From: Chloroflexota bacterium
Lineage (GTDB): Bacteria; Chloroflexota; Anaerolineae; Anaerolineales; DRMV01
Direction: 5' to 3'
NCBI GenBank assembly: GCA_013153135.1
Contig: JAADFA010000159.1
Span: 1-18,388 of the forward strand
DNA: 18,388 nucleotides
Shown here: positions 12,777 through 18,388 of the stretch, one piece after another
Numbering within the stretch: position 1 is the first letter of the stretch
Layout: each line of letters opens with the position of its first letter
The notes under the pieces: generated by a model
What the model saw: the letters and a program-made list of their open reading frames with translations, nothing else
The model's database searches: none
Told to the model about the DNA's origin: nothing
Position numbers and translations under genes: made by a program

Positions 12777-13789
12777 AGCAAAATCCTCCGACTGGCGGGG
12801 ATGCGGCGCCGCAGCCAACCAATGAGGCCCGCGGGGATGAAGAGCACGATCAGCAGCAATAACACGCCGGACACGGTCAACTGGATGTTTTTAAGGTAGC
12901 GATTGGTGATGAGAAAGGCCCGCATCACTTGGTACCCGGCCGCGCCTAGAATGGGTCCCAGGACGGTGCCGTAGCCGCCGAGCATGACCATCACAATCGC
13001 CTCAATGGAGATGTGCAAAGGGAAGGCTTCGTGGGGCTCGATGGAGCCATTGCGGAAGAAGAACAGGGCCCCAACCATGCCGGGTAAGATGGCCGAGAGG
13101 ACGTAGGCCCAGGTTTTGGCCTTGGGCGCGATAATGCCCATCACTTCGGCCGCGTCTTCATCTTCACGAATCGCGAGCAACCCAAGGCCGAATTTGCTCG
13201 TCCGCACCGCGTAACTGAGCAGTACAGCAATGACCGCGAGGCCAACGAGGATGTTGTAGGTCATTTGCAGCATGGCTTGCGGTCCGCCATAGGCTTTGTA
13301 GACCGAGAAGTTCATCTCCAGCCCCAATGGACCGCCGAAGATGTCGAGGTTTTGTATCAGGGCCCGGACGGCTTCGTTCACGCCGATGGTCACCAGCGCG
13401 AAATAGGCCCCTCGCAACCGGAGGATGCCAGCGCCAATCACCCACGCCAGCAGCCCCGCGGCAAGTCCACCCGCTAACAAGGCTACCCACAGGCTCATGC
13501 CCTTTTCGGAGACCAGGTAGAAGCCCACATAGCCACCTAAGCCATAAAATACTACGTGCCCGAAACTAACGTACCCCGTATACCCCAGGATAATGTTCAG
13601 GCTAACGGCCATAACAATGGCTCGTAATACGGTAAACATGGTCTCTCGATGCACGTCCTTCCCCGTGATAAAGGGGAAGAGGGCGAGCCCCAATACAACG
13701 GCCAAAGGCAGCACAAAGCTGGCCCAGTGTTGATCGGGCAAGCCCGGTAGCACATCGGCCAAGGGGAACGCGCGTTTGCTCTCCTTCAT
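12773..13789 (-). CDS. livM: Branched-chain amino acid-type ABC transporter permease LivM
   Basis: Inner-membrane permease forming half of the translocation path. The 338 residues have about 8-10 hydrophobic helices. Family landmarks are LGYTGYVSFGHVVFYGLGGY (68-87), LRLRGAYFALVTIGV (123-137), and the cytoplasmic coupling loop AIREDEDAAEVMGI near 211-224, which contacts the ATPases. The start has GGGAGGA about 10 bases upstream and lies 24 bases after livH. The stop overlaps the livG start by four bases. Confidence 0.93.
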   Translation of the reverse strand: MKESKRAFPLADVLPGLPDQHWASFVLPLAVVLGLALFPFITGKDVHRETMFTVLRAIVMAVSLNIILGYTGYVSFGHVVFYGLGGYVGFYLVSEKGMSLWVALLAGGLAAGLLAWVIGAGILRLRGAYFALVTIGVNEAVRALIQNLDIFGGPLGLEMNFSVYKAYGGPQAMLQMTYNILVGLAVIAVLLSYAVRTSKFGLGLLAIREDEDAAEVMGIIAPKAKTWAYVLSAILPGMVGALFFFRNGSIEPHEAFPLHISIEAIVMVMLGGYGTVLGPILGAAGYQVMRAFLITNRYLKNIQLTVSGVLLLLIVLFIPAGLIGWLRRRIPASRRILL

Positions 13790-13813
13790 TGTTGGTTATC
13801 CTCCCGAGCGGGC

Positions 13814-14701
13814 TTACGATTTGCCGCCGAACAAACCGGTGGGCCGGACCAGCAGAATGAGCACGAACAGGGTGAACTCGATCACCGGCGTCCACGACGT
13901 CTCAAGGAACATAGGCACCAGGCCTTCAATCACGCCCAGGATCAACCCGCCAAAGAGCGAGCCAATGGGGTTGCCCAGGCCACCAAGTACGCCGATGACG
14001 AAGCTTTTGAGCTCATACTTGCTACCCTCAAAGATGGTGAAGGGGAAGATGGTCGCGATGAGACCTCCGGCGAAGGCGGCCAGTAGGGTGCCGATGCCGA
14101 AACTCAGGGCCAGGATGCGGGTCGATGGCACGCCGACCAGCTCCGCGGCGTCGCGGTTGTCGGTGACCGCGCGGATGTAGCGGCCGATGCGGGTACGGTA
14201 GAGGAAGAAATAGAGCGCGGTTGCGATGCCCGCGGCGGCCACGGCCGCGACCAATCGCGCGGTGGGAATGGTGATGCTCTCGCCGATTTGAATGGTGCCC
14301 AGCGAATACTCAATGTTGCGCGGGGCGCCGCCGAAGACCGCGTTCATTACGCCCATAAGCATCATGTTTACCGAATACGTCGCGAGCAGGGAGGAGAGAT
14401 GTGGCGCGTCAATCACGCGGTTCACCGCGATGTAGTAGATGCCCATACCAATGGGCAACGCGAGCGCCGCGACCACAATAAGCGCAATGTAGGGGTTACC
14501 CCAGCCCAGGGTCACGGTGAGGAGGTAAACGCCGAACATGGCCAGAGAAATAATAGGTCCATGGGCCAGGTTGATCACGTCCATCACGCCCCAGATCAAG
14601 GTCAACCCCATGGCCGCGACGCCGAACACGAAGCCTAAGAGAAGGCCGTCGATAAGAAAGGGGGTTACCGAGATAAGAAAGGAGATTACCGACTCCATCA
14701 T
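13814..14701 (-). CDS. livH: Branched-chain amino acid-type ABC transporter permease LivH
   Basis: Second permease subunit, 295 residues with about eight membrane helices. The LivH pattern is clear: MDVINLAHGPIISLAMFGVY near 40-59 (family form NFAHGE..MLGAY) and the cytoplasmic coupling loop RAVTDNRDAAELVGV in the middle of the protein. The first of two adjacent ATGs is taken because AAGGAG lies seven bases before it. It is separated from the binding-protein gene by a 238-bp spacer with a terminator, unlike the tight spacing of the other permease and ATPase genes. Confidence 0.93.
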   Translation of the reverse strand: MMESVISFLISVTPFLIDGLLLGFVFGVAAMGLTLIWGVMDVINLAHGPIISLAMFGVYLLTVTLGWGNPYIALIVVAALALPIGMGIYYIAVNRVIDAPHLSSLLATYSVNMMLMGVMNAVFGGAPRNIEYSLGTIQIGESITIPTARLVAAVAAAGIATALYFFLYRTRIGRYIRAVTDNRDAAELVGVPSTRILALSFGIGTLLAAFAGGLIATIFPFTIFEGSKYELKSFVIGVLGGLGNPIGSLFGGLILGVIEGLVPMFLETSWTPVIEFTLFVLILLVRPTGLFGGKS

Positions 14702-14901
14702 TGTCCTGCTCCTTGCCGCTGAGGCCGAGTAGTTTCCCCCGAGGGAGTATATTTAGGAACACCCACCCGGCCTGCGCGGTTCGCGCGGCCGAGGGATGTT
14801 GGCATCGATGGGTGGGGGTTTGTGGTTGTTCCGTCAGGTTGGCGGATGAAGTTATGAGCGGGCTCATGCCCGAGGTGCGCGGTCACGTGCCCAAGGGGGA
14901 C
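14702..14901 (-). promoter_or_regulatory. Structured livK-livH intergenic leader
   Basis: No gene is seen here. A nested GC hairpin lies at 14769-14790 (GGCC and GCGCG arms around a GTT loop, one bulge), enclosed by ACCCACCC (14761-14768) and GGGTGGG (14810-14816). A possible minus-strand -10 box, TATACT (14751-14746), has no matching -35 box. The stretch probably sets the expression of livHMGF relative to the binding protein, through read-through, an internal promoter or RNA stability. Confidence 0.35.
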
Positions 14902-14932
14902 AAAAAGGGGGGTGGGGTCAGGCCCCACCCCC
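14902..14932 (-). terminator. Strong hairpin terminator directly after the binding-protein gene
   Basis: GGGGGTGGGG (14908-14917) and CCCCACCCCC (14923-14932) form a perfect 10-bp stem with a 5-nt loop, followed on the minus strand by TTTTT (14906-14902). It starts seven bases after the stop codon. A partial terminator at this place lets a cell make more binding protein than permease, a common arrangement in such operons. Confidence 0.88.
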
Positions 14933-14939
14933 GCGCGCG

Positions 14940-16295
14940 TTACGGCTTCGGATACAGGATCTCCGCAGTCGCGCCTTCCAGCGGCCAGACGACTTCCTTC
15001 TTCAAGGTGTCGCCGTCCTTTTGCCACTGGACGTACACCATCTCGTGGCCGATTTGCAGACCATGCGCCTCTTCCGAGGTATCGAACTTGATGTGGCCGA
15101 AGAAGGTCAAGATGTCCATGTTGTCCAGGGCCTCCTTGACCGCATCGGGGTCGACCGAATCGGCCATCATGATGGCCTTGCCCAGGACCAAGCCGGCCGC
15201 ATAACCGCCCGCAGAGTGGTAGGACGGCTCCTCATTGTACGCGTCCTCGTAAGCCTTGACGAACTCCTCATTGGTCGGGCCGCACCATTCGATGCCCATT
15301 TCCTTGGCTGCTTCGGGCGTGTACTTGGCCTGCGGCTCCCACTGGCTGGGCCCGACGATGCCGACCGCGGCCTCACCCAATTCCGCGAAGTCAGGCTCCG
15401 GCGGTGCAACCAGCAGGGCTACGAATTTCAAGGGCACCTGCTTTTCATGCAGCTGCCGTGCGAAGGTGGAGCCATCCTGGAAGTGGCCACCGCCCAGTAC
15501 GGCCTCTGCACCCTTGTCCACGATCTTGTTGATGAAGGGGCCGAAGTCCGTGGTGTCGGGCGCGTAGCCTTCAAAGAGCACGATCTCAAGGCCTTGTTTC
15601 GCCGCGTAGTCCTTGGCCGCCTCCACCACCGAAGTCGCAAACTTGCTATCTTCGTACACAAAGGCGACCTTCTTCAAATTGGGATCCACGTGCTTGATGA
15701 TATCCACCGCGCCAGTGAGGTAGCGGCTCGCGGGCGTGTAGATCTGGTATACCCGGGTGTAGCCTTTCTTGTAAATGCTGTCACTGGCCGCGCCCGTGGT
15801 GATCATGATCTTGCCGTATTGCTCCGAAATCACTGCCGCGGCTGCGGTCAAACCGCTGGAATAGGGGCTGATGAGGAAGTCCGCGTTATCTTCGGTGATG
15901 AGCCGGGTGTAGAGCTCCTGCACCCGCTCTTTGCTGGATTCATCATCATATGATACAGTCTTGAACTTGACCACCGTGCCATCGCTGAGCTTGATGCCGC
16001 CATTCGCGTTGGTTTGCTCGATCCACAGCTTTAGGCCCTTGACTTGGCGGCTGGAGGAGACGTTGTATTTACCCGTTTGGGATTCGGTGAAGCCAATGGT
16101 CAGGACGATTTCCTTTCCGGCCTCCGCCGCTTCTTGGGTTGATTCTTCCTTCGGCTGTTCTGGGGCCTTCGTCACTTCTTCCTTTGGCTGCTCCGCCGCG
16201 GGGGCCTGGGTGGCTTGTTCACCACCGCAGGCACCGAGGACGAGGCCCAAGGCCAGCACCAAAAGCAGCAAAGCGAGCATCTTCCGGCCTGTCAT
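14940..16295 (-). CDS. ABC transporter substrate-binding lipoprotein, LivJ/LivK type
   Basis: Extracytoplasmic receptor that delivers ligand to LivHMGF. The 451 residues start with a lipoprotein signal: charged MTGRK, a Leu-rich core and lipobox LGAC with C23 as the lipidated residue. A Glu/Pro/Lys-rich tether follows (about 24-63), then a type I periplasmic-binding fold (IGFTESQTGKYNVSSSRQVKG from about 68). Typical fragments are NANGGIKL in the first lobe and SAGGYAAGLVLGKAI in the second. The ligand could be a branched-chain amino acid, an amide, urea or an aromatic acid; binding-pocket residues do not allow a firm choice, so no gene symbol is given. AGGAGG lies five bases before the ATG. 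First gene of the operon. Confidence 0.92.
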   Translation of the reverse strand: MTGRKMLALLLLVLALGLVLGACGGEQATQAPAAEQPKEEVTKAPEQPKEESTQEAAEAGKEIVLTIGFTESQTGKYNVSSSRQVKGLKLWIEQTNANGGIKLSDGTVVKFKTVSYDDESSKERVQELYTRLITEDNADFLISPYSSGLTAAAAVISEQYGKIMITTGAASDSIYKKGYTRVYQIYTPASRYLTGAVDIIKHVDPNLKKVAFVYEDSKFATSVVEAAKDYAAKQGLEIVLFEGYAPDTTDFGPFINKIVDKGAEAVLGGGHFQDGSTFARQLHEKQVPLKFVALLVAPPEPDFAELGEAAVGIVGPSQWEPQAKYTPEAAKEMGIEWCGPTNEEFVKAYEDAYNEEPSYHSAGGYAAGLVLGKAIMMADSVDPDAVKEALDNMDILTFFGHIKFDTSEEAHGLQIGHEMVYVQWQKDGDTLKKEVVWPLEGATAEILYPKP

Positions 16296-16354
16296 ACCGA
16301 CCTCCTGAGTTTGGATATTTGCCTATTTGGCTACGCGTGCAAAGGACAATAAGC

Positions 16355-16383
16355 ATTATAAGGGAAAGCCAAGCCCCAAGCAA
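16355..16383 (-). promoter_or_regulatory. Sigma-70-type promoter of the liv operon
   Basis: On the minus strand a perfect TATAAT -10 box (16360-16355) follows TTGCTT (16383-16378) with a 17-bp spacer. The predicted start near 16348 gives a leader of about 52 bases to the binding-protein ATG at 16295. Confidence 0.75.
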
Positions 16384-16502
16384 GTGATAGTTGCCATCGC
16401 CCGCGTTCGGCAAATGCCACAAGCCCATTTTTGGCGTATCATGTAATATGGCTAGATCACGCGGCGTTGTATATCCAGGAGCCAGCGCATTCGCACCGTT
16501 GC

Positions 16503-16530
16503 TTTCACCCCGCGGGCTACATGGTAAAAT
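16503..16530 (+). promoter_or_regulatory. Extended -10 promoter of the coiled-coil gene
   Basis: TAAAAT (16525-16530) is preceded by TG at 16522-16523, an extended -10 element, and by a weak TTTCAC -35 box (16503-16508) at 16 bp. The predicted start near 16537 leaves 28 bases to the ATG at 16565. This supports the short form of the coiled-coil gene. Confidence 0.6.
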
Positions 16531-16564
16531 GGGTTGTCCATGTCCACAGGAGGGCGTCAGGCCT

Positions 16565-17752
16565 ATGGCAGACCAGGAAATTTTGCAGCAACTTCAGTGG
16601 TTAGACCAAGAAAGGCGCAAAGATCGGTCGCTTCTTTTGCGTTTGCAAGACCGTTTGATGAGCCTAGAGGGCCAGGTACTACGGTTGGAGGAAAATCTCA
16701 AAGAAACCGCGACCGAGATCTCGCGGCTTGCGGGGTTGCTCGGCCGCTTTGATGTGTTGGATGAGAAGCTAGCCCAATTGCAAAAAGCCCAACACGAACA
16801 GCGTCAGCAGCTATGGCAGGCTTGGCAAGAGCAGTGGGAGCCTTTTAAGGAGGAGATTCGCGAGAGCCTTGCGCGGCTGCAGGCCCGCTTGGCCGCGCTG
16901 GAAGCCTGGGACGAACGTTTACAGGCCCTTGAGGACGCGATGGAACAACGCCGAGAGGTTGAGGATGACTTGTTGCGCCGTTGGGAGACCCTGCGCGCCC
17001 AAGTCGAAGAGGCTGAACGTCGCCAGCAAGAACGCTTGGACGCCCTGCGCCTAATCCAGGAGAACTATGAACGAACCCTCAACCGGCTTATCGACCTTCA
17101 GGGCGAGGTCTCCGCGTTGCGCAAGCGCCTGGAGGCCCAGGCCTCAAATCAATCGGTTTTTGAAGTTAGCTTGCGTCAACTCGAAAAGCGCGTCCAGGCC
17201 ATTCAAGAGGCCGAGGAAGAACGCCGCCGCGAACAACGCACCTTCCTCGAGGCCATATCGCGGCAACAAGCGGAGCTGAAGCGCACGTGGCAAGAATGGG
17301 AGCAACGTTTGGCCCAGCTGACCGAGCTGCGCCAACAGCTGGAAAAGCAACTCCAAGCCATGTTCAACCTCGAGCGGGACGCGCGGCAGCATCAGCGCGT
17401 TCTCGAAGAAATGCGCGAACGCCTGGAGCGCCGCATCCACGAAATTACCGAAATGCAACGTCTGGCCGAAGAGCGCTTCCGGCAAGAATGGGCCGCATTT
17501 AAGGCCGACGACCAGAAGCGTTGGACCAACTACCTCTTGGCCCAAGAAGAACAACAACGTGAACTCAATCGTCATATCGAGGCCTTGCGCACGGATTTGG
17601 ACCGCCTGCAGCACGCCACCGCCGCGCTGGAGGACCGGGTGCAAGGGCTCGATGAGCAAACGCAAAAGCGTTTGCAAAGTCTGCTTCGCTTGGCGCGGGA
17701 GTGGGTCGAGGCATATGAGCGCTACAATGGCGCCTTTACGCGCGGCGGGTGA
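16565..17752 (+). CDS. Large all-coiled-coil protein of unknown function
   Basis: Not assignable to a named family. The 395 residues are nearly all Leu, Glu, Gln, Arg and Ala in heptad-like order, predicting long alpha-helical coiled coil from about residue 5 to 385. There is no signal peptide, membrane helix or enzyme motif. A Trp-rich patch (LWQAWQEQWEPF, about 88-99) and a break near 195-203 (ASNQSVFEV) may be hinges. The frame is open back to 16391, but that extension is Pro/Gly/Cys-rich and contains the promoter; the ATG at 16565 has AGGAGGG 10 bases upstream. A single-domain response regulator follows 35 bases later in the same direction, so the two are probably co-transcribed. Structural, polarity or chromosome-linked roles are all possible. 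Confidence 0.8.
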   Translation: MADQEILQQLQWLDQERRKDRSLLLRLQDRLMSLEGQVLRLEENLKETATEISRLAGLLGRFDVLDEKLAQLQKAQHEQRQQLWQAWQEQWEPFKEEIRESLARLQARLAALEAWDERLQALEDAMEQRREVEDDLLRRWETLRAQVEEAERRQQERLDALRLIQENYERTLNRLIDLQGEVSALRKRLEAQASNQSVFEVSLRQLEKRVQAIQEAEEERRREQRTFLEAISRQQAELKRTWQEWEQRLAQLTELRQQLEKQLQAMFNLERDARQHQRVLEEMRERLERRIHEITEMQRLAEERFRQEWAAFKADDQKRWTNYLLAQEEQQRELNRHIEALRTDLDRLQHATAALEDRVQGLDEQTQKRLQSLLRLAREWVEAYERYNGAFTRGG

Positions 17753-17787
17753 GGAGGAGAAAACCGCGCGATGTTTGGAGGGAAACC

Positions 17788-18168
17788 ATGGCCTTTGCGT
17801 TGATCGTCGAGGACGACTTTTACCAGGCTGACATCTTTAGCACGGCTTTATCCATGGCCGGCTTTGAGCGGGTAGATGTCGTGCGCGATGGGCAAGAAGC
17901 GCTTGCTTTTTTGCAAGAAGGGCATGCACCGGATTTGGTCGTGCTGGACCTCTACCTGCCCGGCGCGATGGGCGAGAAGATCCTGGAGTATATCCGTTCC
18001 GCGGACCATCTCAAGCACACTCGCGTGATCTTGGCCACGGGGAATCCACATATGGCCGCCCCGCTCCAAGCCGAGAGCGACTTGGTACTCATCAAGCCCA
18101 TTAGCTTTACCCAGCTGCGCGACCTGGCGAAACGCCTGCGTCAAACCCTCGACCATTCGGGGGTTTGA
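17788..18168 (+). CDS. Single-domain response regulator (receiver only)
   Basis: A 126-residue CheY-like receiver without an output domain. The acidic pair is E8-D9-D10, the phosphoacceptor D54 in VVLDLYLPG, the switch Thr is T84 in LATGNP, and K103-P104 is the conserved Lys-Pro. The aromatic switch position near 107 is Phe (ISFTQL). The function would be to pass phosphorylation on to a partner protein rather than DNA. No histidine kinase is in the window. An upstream in-frame ATG at 17749 overlaps the coiled-coil gene, but the ATG at 17788 has GGAGGG five bases before it and begins the first beta strand (FALIVEDD). The partner may be the coiled-coil protein encoded just upstream. Confidence 0.92.
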   Translation: MAFALIVEDDFYQADIFSTALSMAGFERVDVVRDGQEALAFLQEGHAPDLVVLDLYLPGAMGEKILEYIRSADHLKHTRVILATGNPHMAAPLQAESDLVLIKPISFTQLRDLAKRLRQTLDHSGV

Positions 18169-18192
18169 CTGGGCTCGCCTCCCGCGCCAAGC

Positions 18193-18230
18193 GGCCGCGG
18201 TGGGGATGGGGGACGGACCCCGCCGTGGCC
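18193..18230. terminator. Hairpin between the response regulator and the convergent end gene
   Basis: GGCCGCGGTGGGG (18193-18205) pairs with CCCCGCCGTGGCC (18218-18230) over 13 bp with two G-U wobbles on the plus strand and a 12-nt loop. There is no U tract on either side, so it may be a weak or factor-assisted terminator. It sits in the 94-bp gap between convergent genes. Confidence 0.5.
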
Positions 18231-18262
18231 TTGATGCATCCCGCTGGCGAATATTCACAAAT

Positions 18263-18388
18263 TTACGCGGCGTCATCGGTCGCGTCTTCGGGCAGGACGA
18301 AGGCACGGCCATGCAGAATGCCTTCGTGCAGCACGGCCATGGTCGGTGATGCATCCGGGCTCAGCGTTTCGGGCTGCACGTCCCGCAG
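18263..18388 (-). CDS. C-terminal fragment of an unidentified protein (runs off the window)
   Basis: On the minus strand one frame is open from the window edge to a TAA at 18265-18263, giving exactly 41 codons plus stop. The end of the product reads TMAVLHEGILHGRAFVLPED followed by an acidic tail ATDDAA. The codon use is like the neighbouring genes. The fragment is too short to identify. It is convergent with the response regulator gene. Confidence 0.55.
   Translation of the reverse strand: MRDVQPETLSPDASPTMAVLHEGILHGRAFVLPEDATDDAA

Noticed and set aside
15021..15953. Plus-strand open frame (310 codons) opposite the substrate-binding protein gene
   Set aside because: Antisense to a complete lipoprotein gene with start signals; no recognisable domain and no ribosome binding site.
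16391..16564. N-terminal extension of the coiled-coil protein from an earlier ATG (16391 or 16448)
   Set aside because: The extension is Pro/Gly/Cys-rich, unlike the coiled coil, and contains the extended -10 promoter; a ribosome binding site fits the ATG at 16565.
17848..18354. Minus-strand frame opposite the response regulator
   Set aside because: It covers the regulator in antisense. The real minus-strand gene at the window end uses another frame that is open to the edge and stops at 18263.

Overview
The window looks like chromosomal DNA of a GC-rich bacterium that lives by aerobic or nitrogen-oxide respiration, most likely a member of the Chloroflexota (Anaerolineae-like). This rests on the mix of genes, the Thr/Pro-rich tether of the LCP protein, the archaeal-like endonuclease IV relative and the intergenic short-repeat style. 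It is inference; no rRNA or tRNA is present to confirm it. Nearly all genes have strong AGGAGG-type ribosome binding sites and short spacers.

Layout. Bases 1-205 hold a dense array of 7-bp and 10-bp tandem repeats in both orientations. Plus-strand genes follow: an acyl-CoA dehydrogenase closed by a strong terminator (206-1408), an M20 metallopeptidase (1433-2491) whose 3' end overlaps a convergent GNAT acetyltransferase (2461-2922, minus), then from a divergent promoter a TIM-barrel endonuclease IV-like protein translationally coupled to an ornithine cyclodeaminase-family dehydrogenase (3049-4895). A LytR-CpsA-Psr protein and enolase (5025-7466) form a third plus-strand unit. A 397-bp convergent gap (7467-7863) carries REP-like hairpins and a terminator.

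The most interesting part is the minus-strand block 7864-11220. It is a four-gene nitric oxide reductase module: norC, norB, a 107-residue three-helix membrane protein in the position of Thermus norH, and an unusual cytochrome c that has a cytoplasmic Ig-like domain before its single membrane helix. Upstream of norC lies a perfect CRP/FNR-type palindrome, centred exactly 41.5 bp from the start site predicted by a TATAGT -10 box. No norD, norQ or norE is present in the window.

Bases 11239-16383 are a complete branched-chain-amino-acid-type ABC transporter operon on the minus strand (livK-like lipoprotein, livH, livM, livG, livF). It has a consensus-spaced promoter, a strong hairpin terminator just after the binding-protein gene and a second terminator at the end. 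Diverging from it is a 395-residue all-coiled-coil protein followed by a single-domain response regulator (16565-18168). The window ends in the last 41 codons of a convergent minus-strand gene.
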